Origin: Seleniibacterium sp963677135
Lineage (GTDB): Bacteria > Desulfobacterota > Desulfuromonadia > Desulfuromonadales > Geopsychrobacteraceae
Length of the DNA: 64,000 bases
Assembly: GCA_963677135.2 (NCBI GenBank)
Contig: CAXXLS010000014.1
Location: 124,001-188,000, forward strand
Reading direction: 5' to 3'
The notes beneath the pieces were generated by a model. The model had not been told where the DNA came from and made no database searches. It saw nothing but the letters and a program-made list of their open reading frames with translations. Below, piece after piece: positions 17,477 to 25,832 of this stretch. Position numbers and translations under genes: made by a program. Every line of letters starts with the position of its first letter. Within the stretch, counting starts at the first letter, position 1.

Positions 17477-18805
17477 TCAAGCTTTCTCTCCACGCCCTTT
17501 GAAGTTCAGACGCAAAGGGACCTGATCGAACCCGAACTTTTCCCTGAAGCAATTGACCAGATAACGCTGATATGAAAAATGAACATCATCAGGCCGGTTG
17601 GTAAACAGGACGATGGTCGGGGGACGCACAGCGCTCTGGGCCGCATAATAGAATTTGATCCGGCGCCCCTTGACCATTGCCGGAGGATGCTTGGCAACGA
17701 ATTCTTCGAGCCCCTGATTCAGAGCCGGAGTGGGAATCCGCTTGTTGAATTGGGTGGCCACGGACTCAACCAGGGCCATGATCTTGTTCACCCGCTGCCC
17801 GGTCAGGGCCGAAACGAACAGGACCGGGACGAAAGGGAGAAATTTGAATCGCCGCCGAATGTCCTCGACGAATTTGCCCATGGTCTGATTGTCTTTTTCA
17901 GGGAGGTCCCACTTGTTGACCAGCAGAATCATGGCACGTCCCTTTTCATAGGCATAGCCGGCCACGGCAAGGTCCTGGTCCGTTACCCCCTCTTCCGCAT
18001 CCAGAACCATGAGCACCACATGAGACCGATCCATGGCTTTCAACGCGGTGATGGCACTGAATTTTTCAAGGGTTTCACTGACCCTCCCTTTGCGCCTGAT
18101 GCCGGCGGTGTCGATCAGCACATAACGCTGATCGTTATAAGTAAAGGGAGTGTCGATACTGTCCCTGGTGGTACCGGCCTGGGGATTGGCGACCACCCGT
18201 TCATAGCCGAGCAGCCGGTTGACCAGGGATGACTTTCCGACGTTGGGGCGCCCGACCAGAGAAATCCTGACCTCGTTGGCAACATCGCTCTGCTGCTGGC
18301 CCTCGGGGAGCAACCCCTCGATCTCCTCGATCAGTTCGCCGATACCGCGACCATGTTCCGCCGACAGGGTAAACAGTGTATCGATGCCGAGGGCGTAAAA
18401 CTCGCTGGCCGCCAGTTCCTGGTTGTCCCCGTCCACCTTGTTCACGACATACAGGACCGGTTTTTCGGATTTGCGGAGATATTGCGCGATCTCCATATCC
18501 GAAGGAGTCAACCCGGCGCGGACGTCCATCAGGTAGAGAATGATGTCCGCCTCCTCGACGGCCAGTTGCGACTGCTCACGCATCTGCGACAGCAGACGAT
18601 CATCACTGGCAGGTTCGAAACCGCCGGTATCGACCAGCAGAAAGGGTTTGCCGTAACGGGTTATTTCAGCGTATTGGCGATCGCGCGTCACCCCTGGAAA
18701 ATCCTCGACAATCGCCTTACGCTTGCCCAGCAGGCGATTGAACAGGGTCGACTTGCCGACATTGGGGCGGCCTACAATTGCTACAGTCTTCAGCATGAAC
18801 TTCAC
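17477..18805 (-). CDS. der: ribosome biogenesis GTPase Der (EngA)
   Basis: Der has two tandem GTPase domains and a KH-like C-terminal domain and assists 50S subunit assembly. The 442-residue protein shows both P-loops, GRPNVGKST near residue 12 and GRPNVGKSS near residue 187, with DTGG and DTAG switch II motifs and NKVD / NKWD specificity motifs. Start at ATG 18805; an ATG three codons later (18796) is possible. It follows era on the same strand after 16 bases. Confidence 0.97.
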   Translation of the reverse strand: MKFMLKTVAIVGRPNVGKSTLFNRLLGKRKAIVEDFPGVTRDRQYAEITRYGKPFLLVDTGGFEPASDDRLLSQMREQSQLAVEEADIILYLMDVRAGLTPSDMEIAQYLRKSEKPVLYVVNKVDGDNQELAASEFYALGIDTLFTLSAEHGRGIGELIEEIEGLLPEGQQQSDVANEVRISLVGRPNVGKSSLVNRLLGYERVVANPQAGTTRDSIDTPFTYNDQRYVLIDTAGIRRKGRVSETLEKFSAITALKAMDRSHVVLMVLDAEEGVTDQDLAVAGYAYEKGRAMILLVNKWDLPEKDNQTMGKFVEDIRRRFKFLPFVPVLFVSALTGQRVNKIMALVESVATQFNKRIPTPALNQGLEEFVAKHPPAMVKGRRIKFYYAAQSAVRPPTIVLFTNRPDDVHFSYQRYLVNCFREKFGFDQVPLRLNFKGRGEKA

Positions 18806-18821
18806 ATACTTTCTTCATCAA

Positions 18822-19724
18822 TTATTTCTGGCTGTAGCCAAGCTCACGCAGCATGCGTTCACTCTGGCTCCAGTCTTTATCGACACGTACGAACAGCTCC
18901 AGATATACCCGCGTCGCCAGGAGCTTTTCAATGTCCTTGCGGGCTTCTTCACCAAGCTTTTTGATCATCTGCCCGCCCTTGCCGACAATGATCTTCTTGT
19001 GGCTGTCCCGCTCCACGTGAACGGTGGCGTGAATAACGACGAGATTTTTCTCCGGTCGCTCTTCAAATGACTCGACCCGGACCCCGACCCCGTAGGGAAT
19101 TTCGTCACTGGTGCGGCGCATAATCTTCTCCCTGACCAATTCAGCGACGATGAATCGTTCCGGCTGGTCCGTCAGCGCATCGTCATCATAGTACTGCGGG
19201 CCGCAGGGCAGACTGTTTTCGACCAGTCCCAACAGAGTATCGACCCCATCGCCGGTCCGTGCGGAAATGGGGATAACCTCGGAAAAATCGAATTTCTGAG
19301 TATAGGCCTCAATGAGCTTGAGCAGGCTGGGCGGCTCGACCAAGTCGATTTTGTTTATCAGCAGATACACCGGCGTCGACATCCGGGCCAGCAGCTGCAG
19401 GATATAGTCATCACCGGGCCCAGGCTGCCCATTGGCCTCGACCAGGAACAGGACCAGGTCAACATCTGCGCAGGCATCAAGGGCCTGATCGACCATAAAC
19501 CTGTTCAGCTTGCTTTTTGCCTTGTGGATACCGGGAGTATCAACGAACAGAGCCTGCCCGCCGGTAAAATTATGAATACCGAGAATGCGATTGCGGGTGG
19601 TCTGCGGCTTGTTGGACGTGATTGCGATTTTCTGGCCGAGAATCCGGTTAAGCAACGTCGATTTGCCGACATTGGGCCGACCGATGATGGCAACGAAGCC
19701 TGATTTGAATGTGGAATCTGTCAT
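18822..19724 (-). CDS. era: GTPase Era
   Basis: Era binds the 3' end of 16S rRNA and couples small-subunit maturation to GTP. The 300-residue protein has GRPNVGKST near residue 15, the Era switch region KPQTTRNRILGI, DTPGIH, NKIDLV, and a C-terminal KH domain with IIVGKGGQMIKKLGEEAR. Its start overlaps the rnc stop by four bases, the widely conserved rnc-era pairing. Confidence 0.98.
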   Translation of the reverse strand: MTDSTFKSGFVAIIGRPNVGKSTLLNRILGQKIAITSNKPQTTRNRILGIHNFTGGQALFVDTPGIHKAKSKLNRFMVDQALDACADVDLVLFLVEANGQPGPGDDYILQLLARMSTPVYLLINKIDLVEPPSLLKLIEAYTQKFDFSEVIPISARTGDGVDTLLGLVENSLPCGPQYYDDDALTDQPERFIVAELVREKIMRRTSDEIPYGVGVRVESFEERPEKNLVVIHATVHVERDSHKKIIVGKGGQMIKKLGEEARKDIEKLLATRVYLELFVRVDKDWSQSERMLRELGYSQK

Positions 19725-20425
19725 CCTACCAACTCCCTGACCATGGGGTGATCCAATGCCGCCGCCGCGGCTTTCTGTTCCGCACTTTTCTTGCTGCTGC
19801 CACTCCCCTTCCCCAGCAGCTTGCCGGCGAACCGCACCTCCATGGAAAAAATCCGTTCATGATCCGGCCCGCTGACCTGGGTGAGCAGGTATTCGGGCAA
19901 TTGATTGTAGTGCGCCTGCAATCGTTCCTGAAGACAGGTCTTGTAATCACTGCCGTAACGCTGGCGGGCAGATTCCTTGACGGCCGAACTGAAAATCCGC
20001 TCACCGACCTCGCAGGCCGTGGCAAAGCCGCCGTCAAGAAATACCGCACCGAGAAGAGCTTCCAGGGCATCCGACAGCAGGCTCGCTTTGTCGCGACCGC
20101 CACTGCGGTCCTCCCCTTTGCCAAGCCTCAACCCCTCCCCCAGATTGAGGTCCCGGGCGATGGTCGATAGACCTTTTTCGCTGACCACCTCGGCCCGAAT
20201 CCGGGTCAGGCCGCCCTCCGGGATATTCGGATAGACCTGGTAGATCCACTGACTGATGACCAGTTCAAGCACGGCGTCGCCGAGGAATTCGAGGCGTTCA
20301 TTATGGGGCACATAATCGACCTGCTCGTTGCTGTATGACTTGTGAGTCAGCGCCTGGACCGGCAGATCCTTATTGTCAAAGCTGTAACCGATTGCATTTT
20401 CAAGAGATTCTAAATAGTCAGACAC
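19721..20425 (-). CDS. rnc: ribonuclease III
   Basis: Double-strand-specific endoribonuclease that processes rRNA precursors. The 234-residue protein has the signature ERLEFLGDAVLEL near residue 43 and the second catalytic acidic cluster in LSDALEALLGAVFLDGG. A double-stranded RNA-binding domain follows at the C-terminus (PEYLLTQVSGPDHERIF ... GKGSGSSKKSAEQKAAAAAL). It is probably the first gene of an rnc-era-der group. Confidence 0.97.
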   Translation of the reverse strand: MSDYLESLENAIGYSFDNKDLPVQALTHKSYSNEQVDYVPHNERLEFLGDAVLELVISQWIYQVYPNIPEGGLTRIRAEVVSEKGLSTIARDLNLGEGLRLGKGEDRSGGRDKASLLSDALEALLGAVFLDGGFATACEVGERIFSSAVKESARQRYGSDYKTCLQERLQAHYNQLPEYLLTQVSGPDHERIFSMEVRFAGKLLGKGSGSSKKSAEQKAAAAALDHPMVRELVG

Positions 20426-20529
20426 CGGGCCTCCATCTCAACATAGGATATCTGTCGCGGAGTATAGCTAAAAGCCATCAGCAGTTCAATTTCTTTACCT
20501 GAAAAGGCGCCTTCAAAGGGCCTTTATTC

Positions 20530-20559
20530 TTGATTATGACAACAGGCTCTTTCTATAAT
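20530..20559 (+). promoter_or_regulatory. possible sigma70-type promoter for holB
   Basis: TTGATT (20530-20535), 18 bases, TATAAT (20554-20559). The -10 is perfect and the -35 matches four of six. Transcription would begin near 20566, about 86 bases upstream of holB. It is the best candidate in the 226-base gap between the divergent rnc and holB genes. Confidence 0.5.
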
Positions 20560-20651
20560 GTAGGTTTGCATTCAAAAAAAGCGCGCCCAGATTGAACCGC
20601 GCCTCAGCACCAGGGCCGATGGGTTTTCAGCCCGCCCTCAAGAGAGACTGA

Positions 20652-21623
20652 ATGACTTTTGCATCCATCACCGGACATGACCAGCAGAAAGATATTCTGC
20701 GCCGCGCCATCGAGCACCGGCGGATTGCTCACGCCTACCTTTTTGAAGGTGCGGAAGGCATCGGGAAAAGGCTTATGGCCCTGGCGTTTGCCCGGGCTTT
20801 GCTCTGTACGCGGGGGACCGGTTGCGGTGACTGCACCTCCTGCCGCAAGGTCGATCACAATATCCATCCCGACGTCCACCTCCTGGAAACCCAGGAAGCC
20901 ACCATCAAGATCGATCAGGTCAGAGACCTGCAGCAGCAGCTGGCACTGCGACCTCTCGAAGGCGAATATAAGATCTGCCTGGTTGAAAGTGCCGAGCGGC
21001 TGACCACCAATGCCGCCAACGCCCTGCTGAAAACCCTCGAAGAACCGCAACCCAACACCGTCATCATTCTCCTCAGCGGGCAGCCGGAAAAGCTGCTGAC
21101 CACCATCCGATCCCGCTGTCAGCGGCTCCCTTTCAGGCGCCTGGCAAAAGTTCAGCTGGAAAAGGTTCTTGCGGGCCGGCTGGATTTCAGCCCGACCCAG
21201 ATTTCCATCCTGGCGGCATTGTCCGACGGCAGCTTCAAAAAAGCCCTCGGCAGCAAGCAGGAACTCTACCTCGAAAAACGCCGCGAGCTGATTCAGACCT
21301 TGTCAGGGCTCTCCGCAGGCAGTAATATTCCAACGCTGCTGCTGGCAGAGGAACTCGCTGCCGACAAAGACAACCTTGACGACTACCTGGATATTTTTCA
21401 GGCATTTTTTCGCGATATCATGCTGCTCCAGTACGGCCGCCCGGAAACAGATCTGGTCAACCAGGATCTTCGGGAACTTCTGCACCGGGAAGCGGGTCGG
21501 TTTTCCGATCAGAGTCTGCACAAAAAACTGCAGGCCCTGGCCGATGCGCGCTACCATCTTCAGCGCAATGTCAACCGCCAACTGACCATGGAAGTCATGC
21601 TTCTGGACATCGCGGCCGCATGA
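20652..21623 (+). CDS. holB: DNA polymerase III subunit delta'
   Basis: The delta-prime subunit of the clamp loader. The 323-residue AAA+ protein has AHAYLFEGAEGIGKRLMALAFARALLC-type P-loop sequence (the usual Ser/Thr after the P-loop Lys is Arg), a zinc module with CGDCTSCRK, and NALLKTLEEP followed by the SRCQ arginine-finger region. The altered P-loop fits a subunit that need not hydrolyse ATP. It leads a plus-strand group with ricT and metG. Confidence 0.92.
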   Translation: MTFASITGHDQQKDILRRAIEHRRIAHAYLFEGAEGIGKRLMALAFARALLCTRGTGCGDCTSCRKVDHNIHPDVHLLETQEATIKIDQVRDLQQQLALRPLEGEYKICLVESAERLTTNAANALLKTLEEPQPNTVIILLSGQPEKLLTTIRSRCQRLPFRRLAKVQLEKVLAGRLDFSPTQISILAALSDGSFKKALGSKQELYLEKRRELIQTLSGLSAGSNIPTLLLAEELAADKDNLDDYLDIFQAFFRDIMLLQYGRPETDLVNQDLRELLHREAGRFSDQSLHKKLQALADARYHLQRNVNRQLTMEVMLLDIAAA

Positions 21624-21664
21624 TTTTTCATTCGGACAAGAATTAACCAAGGATAATAGGTTTT

Positions 21665-22795
21665 ATGGAACCTCTCAAAATAGTCAGCATTTCATTTCAT
21701 TGTGCCGGGAAACTGTTTGATTTCGAGGCCAAGGATCTTAACCTGATTCCCGGTGACAGGGTCGTTGTCGAAACCGAGCGGGGCCGGGCTCTGGGAACGG
21801 TGATCACCAAGCCCAGGGAGATCGCTCCTGCGGATGCTCCGCCGAAATTGAAGGCGGTCCTGAGAATCGCTACCGAAAACGATCTGCAGATGGCCGGCGG
21901 CAATGCCCAGCGAGAGCAGGAAGCGCTGCGCTTCTGCCAGAAAAAAGTTCAGGAGCGCAAACTGGACATGAAGCTGGTCCGCGCAGAGTACCTGTTCGAC
22001 GGATCAAAAATTATCTTCTACTTCACGGCCGACGGACGTATCGACTTTCGTGAACTCGTTCGCGACCTGGCCCAGCACTACCGAACCCGCATCGAGATGC
22101 GCCAGATCGGGGTCCGTGACGAGGCCAAACTGGTTGGCGGTCTGGGGATCTGCGGTCGTGAACTCTGCTGTGCAACCCACCTTCGGGAATTCGCTCCAGT
22201 GTCGGTCAAAATGGCCAAGGCCCAGGGACTGGCCCTCAATCCGAGCAAGATCTCCGGCCAGTGCGGTCGCCTGCTCTGCTGCCTCGCCTACGAATACGAA
22301 ACCTACAATGACCTTAAGAAGAATCTCCCCAAATGCGGAAAAAAACTGCAGTTGAAAGACGGCAAAGCCGAGGTCATTGCCCTGGATATTCTGGCCCAGA
22401 AGGTGACCCTGTCCTGTCATGACGGTGAACGGTGCACCATGCATATCGATGAATTGAAAAAAGCCGCAGAGACAGACCAGCAGGCGAGCGGAGATGAGCC
22501 CCGGGACAAGGGCAGCTCCGGCCACCAGGGCCAGAAAGCTGCGGAGCAGGAGACTCCGCCGGCCAAACGCGGCGGCCGCAACCAGAAACGTCCCCCAAGG
22601 CCTCCACGCCGGCAGGGGCAGGAAGAAAAAACCCCGCCGGTTAAAGCGGTCGACCAAAAAAGCAACGCCAAACAGGCCTCACCTGACAAGCAGCCTGAAA
22701 ACAAGCAGCCTGCAGACAAGCCGGCCAGAAGGCGCAGACGGCCGAGGAGACGTTCCGGCAAGCCGAGAAATCCGGATACGGACAAACAATCCTGA
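21665..22795 (+). CDS. ricT: RicT / PSP1 family regulatory iron-sulfur protein with basic tail
   Basis: Matches the PSP1 C-terminal domain family (RicT/YaaT). In Bacillus subtilis RicT with RicA and RicF forms an FeS complex that acts on RNase Y and development; the role in deltaproteobacteria is not established. The core (residues 1-270) has the paired cysteine motifs GICGRELCCATHL and CGRLLCCLAYEYETY. From about residue 275 to 376 the protein becomes a low-complexity tail rich in Lys, Arg, Pro and Gln that is absent from the Bacillus protein. It lies 42 bases after holB and 44 before metG, a common order. Confidence 0.88.
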   Translation: MEPLKIVSISFHCAGKLFDFEAKDLNLIPGDRVVVETERGRALGTVITKPREIAPADAPPKLKAVLRIATENDLQMAGGNAQREQEALRFCQKKVQERKLDMKLVRAEYLFDGSKIIFYFTADGRIDFRELVRDLAQHYRTRIEMRQIGVRDEAKLVGGLGICGRELCCATHLREFAPVSVKMAKAQGLALNPSKISGQCGRLLCCLAYEYETYNDLKKNLPKCGKKLQLKDGKAEVIALDILAQKVTLSCHDGERCTMHIDELKKAAETDQQASGDEPRDKGSSGHQGQKAAEQETPPAKRGGRNQKRPPRPPRRQGQEEKTPPVKAVDQKSNAKQASPDKQPENKQPADKPARRRRRPRRRSGKPRNPDTDKQS

Positions 22796-22839
22796 TATGT
22801 CATGTCATTCATTTACTATAACTACGGGAGCATTTAACC

Positions 22840-24369
22840 ATGGATAAGAACTTTTACATTACCACGCCGATCTATTATGTGAACGACGTTCCTCACATCG
22901 GCCATGCCTACACGACCCTGGCCTGTGACGTGATGGCGCGTTACAAGCGCGCCCGCGGTTATCAGGTCGCCTTCCTGACCGGGACGGACGAGCATGGACA
23001 GAAGGTTGAAACGGCGGCCAAAGCCAATGGAGAAACGCCTCTCGAGCTCGCCGACCGGGTGGTCAAACGCTTTCAGGCGCTGTGGAAAAAGCTGAACATT
23101 TCCAATACCGATTTTATCAGGACCACCCAGGAGCGCCACAAGCATACCGTCCAGGAACAGTTCAAGAAGCTCCTCGACAAGGGCGATATCTACCTGGGGG
23201 AATATGAAGACTGGTACTGTACTCCATGCGAAACCTTCTGGACCGAAACCCAGCTGCTTGACGGCAATTGCCCGGATTGCGGGCGGCCGACCACCAAACT
23301 GAAGGAGGAATCCTACTTCTTCAGAATGAGCCAGTACCAGGACCAGCTGCTTGAGCATATCGAGGCGAATCCGGATTTCATTCAGCCGAAATCGCGACGC
23401 AATGAGATCATCAGTTTCGTCAAGGAAGGGCTGCGCGACCTGTCTATCTCGCGAACCTCCTTCTCCTGGGGGATCCCGACTCCGGGTAACGACAACCACG
23501 TCATCTATGTCTGGTTCGATGCCCTGACCAACTATATCTCCGCCCTCGGTTACCCTGAAGACAAGGATGGCGACTTCGCCACCTTCTGGCCGGCAATCCA
23601 CGTCATCGGCAAAGACATCCTGAGGTTCCACGCCGTCTATTGGCCGACCTTCCTCCTTGCTGCGGGAATCCCTCTGCCTGAGAAGGTCTTTGCCCACGGC
23701 TGGTGGACCGTTGAAGGCCAGAAAATGAGCAAAAGCCTGCGCAACGTCGTGGAGCCCAACATGCTTGTCGACAAATACGGCGTTGACGCGATTCGCTACT
23801 TTCTGCTTCGGGAAGTCCCCTTCGGTCTCGACGGTGACTTTTCCCACAGCGCCCTGATTCACCGGATCAATTCCGACCTCGCCAACGACCTCGGCAACCT
23901 GGTGAGCCGGTCCACCGCGATGCTCGGAAAATATTTTTCGGGCAAGCTGCCCACCCCGGCTGCGGCCCAGGCCAGCGACCAGAATCTGATCCAGCTGTTT
24001 GAAAACAACATCAGAAAAATCGATGAACAACTCAACGACCTGGCCTTCAACAAGGCCCTCATGAGCATCTGGGAACTGATTTCGGCGGGCAACAAATATA
24101 TCGATGAGAATGCGCCCTGGGCCCTGGCCAAAGATCCTGCCCAGCAGGAACGTCTGGCATCGGTGATGTACAATCTGCTGGAAGCCATTCGCATTATCGC
24201 CCTGCTGGTCGCCCCCTTCATGCCTGAAACGGGCGCCCGTATCATCAAGATTCTGAACGGCGACCCTGAAAACCTGGTCCTTGACGGCCAGGATCAGTGG
24301 GGCGGTTTACAGCCTGGCACTGAAATCGAAAAAGCGGCCCCCCTTTTCCCGCGCATCGAAAACGAGTAA
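22840..24369 (+). CDS. metG: methionyl-tRNA synthetase
   Basis: Charges tRNA-Met. The HIGH motif is at residues 19-22 (VPHIGHAYTT) and KMSKS appears in GQKMSKSLRNVVEP near residue 295. Zinc-type cysteines are in CTPCETFW and CPDCGRP. At 509 residues it is the short form, without the C-terminal tRNA-binding and dimerisation domain. It is followed by a strong terminator. Confidence 0.97.
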   Translation: MDKNFYITTPIYYVNDVPHIGHAYTTLACDVMARYKRARGYQVAFLTGTDEHGQKVETAAKANGETPLELADRVVKRFQALWKKLNISNTDFIRTTQERHKHTVQEQFKKLLDKGDIYLGEYEDWYCTPCETFWTETQLLDGNCPDCGRPTTKLKEESYFFRMSQYQDQLLEHIEANPDFIQPKSRRNEIISFVKEGLRDLSISRTSFSWGIPTPGNDNHVIYVWFDALTNYISALGYPEDKDGDFATFWPAIHVIGKDILRFHAVYWPTFLLAAGIPLPEKVFAHGWWTVEGQKMSKSLRNVVEPNMLVDKYGVDAIRYFLLREVPFGLDGDFSHSALIHRINSDLANDLGNLVSRSTAMLGKYFSGKLPTPAAAQASDQNLIQLFENNIRKIDEQLNDLAFNKALMSIWELISAGNKYIDENAPWALAKDPAQQERLASVMYNLLEAIRIIALLVAPFMPETGARIIKILNGDPENLVLDGQDQWGGLQPGTEIEKAAPLFPRIENE

Positions 24370-24393
24370 CATACATTTATAGACAGCAGCACC

Positions 24394-24422
24394 CGGGGCG
24401 CCAAGAGCGCCCCGCTTTTTTT
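24394..24422 (+). terminator. intrinsic terminator after metG, directly before the tatD ribosome site
   Basis: CGGGGCGC (24394-24401) pairs perfectly with GCGCCCCG (24407-24414) around a five-base loop, followed by C and seven T (24416-24422). The GGAG ribosome site of the next gene begins at 24423, leaving no space for a promoter between them. The downstream genes must be read through this hairpin or use a promoter inside metG. Confidence 0.85.
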
Positions 24423-24433
24423 GGAGTAGCACC

Positions 24434-25822
24434 ATGCCTGAAACCTTACCTCTTCTGGTTGACAGTCACGCCCATCTTGACAGCGGGCAATACAACAGTG
24501 ACCGTGATGCCGTGATAAAACGTGCCGCGGAAAACGGAATCAGTCACATTCTGACCATAGGATGCGACCTGGAAAGCTCCTGGCAGAACGTCGATATCGC
24601 CCTCCGGCATGACTGTGTCTACGCCGCCGTCGGCGTTCATCCTCATGACGCGGCCATGATCGACGAGAACAGTCTTGGCGAGCTGGAACGGCTTCTGTCT
24701 CAGCCGAAAGTCGTCGCTCTCGGCGAGATCGGCCTGGACTATTACCGGGACCGCTGCCCCCGGGACATTCAGCAAAGAGCTTTTCGCCAGCAGATTCGGC
24801 TGGCGAAAAAGCATCACAAACCGATCATTGTTCATGACCGGGATGCCCATGATGATCTGCTCCGGATCCTGACCGAAGAGGAGGCCGGAGAGATCGGCGG
24901 AGTCATCCACTGTTTCAGCGGCGATACCGCCATGGCCAGGCGCTGCCTCGACCTTGGCTTCTATATTTCCTTCACCGGAAATATCACCTACCCCAGGAAC
25001 GAAGACCTGCGTGAAGTCGTCAGCAACATCTCCATCGATCGGATGCTGATCGAAACTGACTGCCCCTACCTGAGTCCGCAACCTTACCGGGGCAAGCGCA
25101 ACGAACCGGCCTATGTGCGCCACTGTGCCGAAGAGATCGCCCGGATCAAAGGCCTCACGGTCAGCGATGTTGCCAGGATCACCAGCCGGAACTGCCATGA
25201 CCTGTTCGGGATCGGGGCTCTCGACCAGAGTCACAAGATCGCTTATCAGATCCGCAATTCCCTCTATCTGAACATCACCAACCGCTGTACCAACAGCTGC
25301 ATCTTCTGTGCAAAATTCCGGGATTTTGTGGTCAAAGGACACGAACTTTATCTGGATCACGAGCCTTCGGTCGATGAGATTATCCAGGCGATCGGCGATC
25401 CGACCCGTTATACTGAAGTTGTCTTCTGCGGTTATGGCGAACCGCTTCTGCGACTTGACCTGGTCAAGGAAATTGCCGGCTGGCTCAAACAGCGCGGCGT
25501 CAAGGTCAGAATAAACACGGACGGCCAGGCCAACCTGGTGCATGGGCGGAATATTCTGCCGGAGCTGGCCGGTCTGGTCGACGCCATCTCAGTCTCCCTG
25601 AATGCGCCCGATGCAGCGACCTACCAGTTTCTCTGCCAGAGTGAATTCGGGGGTGAAGGATACCAGGCGGTCAAGGAATTTCTGCGCCAGGCCCCGGACT
25701 TCATTCCTGACGTCACCGCTTCCGCGGTCAGTTATCCGGACATCGACGTGGCAGCATGCCGGAAGGTTGCCGAAGAGCTTGGTGTTGCATTCAGAGAACG
25801 CGAATATAACGAATTGGGATAA
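24434..25822 (+). CDS. TatD family deoxyribonuclease fused to a radical SAM domain
   Basis: A 462-residue two-domain protein. Residues 1-258 are a TatD-type metal-dependent hydrolase: DSHAHLD (H12, H14), GEIGLDYYRD, VHDRDAHDD, IHCFSG and ETDCPYL are all present. Residues 270-462 are a radical SAM domain with the cluster motif C285-x3-C289-x2-C292 (in NRCTNSCIFCAKF) and GYGEPLLR. This matches the TatD-associated radical SAM group, encoded next to or fused with TatD in other bacteria; its reaction is not known. The radical SAM part is short and has no extra cluster. It is followed 10 bases later by a glutathione-reductase-like gene. Confidence 0.9.
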   Translation: MPETLPLLVDSHAHLDSGQYNSDRDAVIKRAAENGISHILTIGCDLESSWQNVDIALRHDCVYAAVGVHPHDAAMIDENSLGELERLLSQPKVVALGEIGLDYYRDRCPRDIQQRAFRQQIRLAKKHHKPIIVHDRDAHDDLLRILTEEEAGEIGGVIHCFSGDTAMARRCLDLGFYISFTGNITYPRNEDLREVVSNISIDRMLIETDCPYLSPQPYRGKRNEPAYVRHCAEEIARIKGLTVSDVARITSRNCHDLFGIGALDQSHKIAYQIRNSLYLNITNRCTNSCIFCAKFRDFVVKGHELYLDHEPSVDEIIQAIGDPTRYTEVVFCGYGEPLLRLDLVKEIAGWLKQRGVKVRINTDGQANLVHGRNILPELAGLVDAISVSLNAPDAATYQFLCQSEFGGEGYQAVKEFLRQAPDFIPDVTASAVSYPDIDVAACRKVAEELGVAFREREYNELG

Positions 25823-25832
25823 GGGGGACATC

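Noticed and set aside
20426..20651. rnc-holB gap considered for a small RNA
   Set aside because: Only a promoter candidate for holB is supported; no terminator or stable structure closes a separate transcript.
22834..24030. 398-codon minus-strand open frame opposite metG
   Set aside because: Antisense to a complete metG with all synthetase motifs; no recognisable domain of its own.
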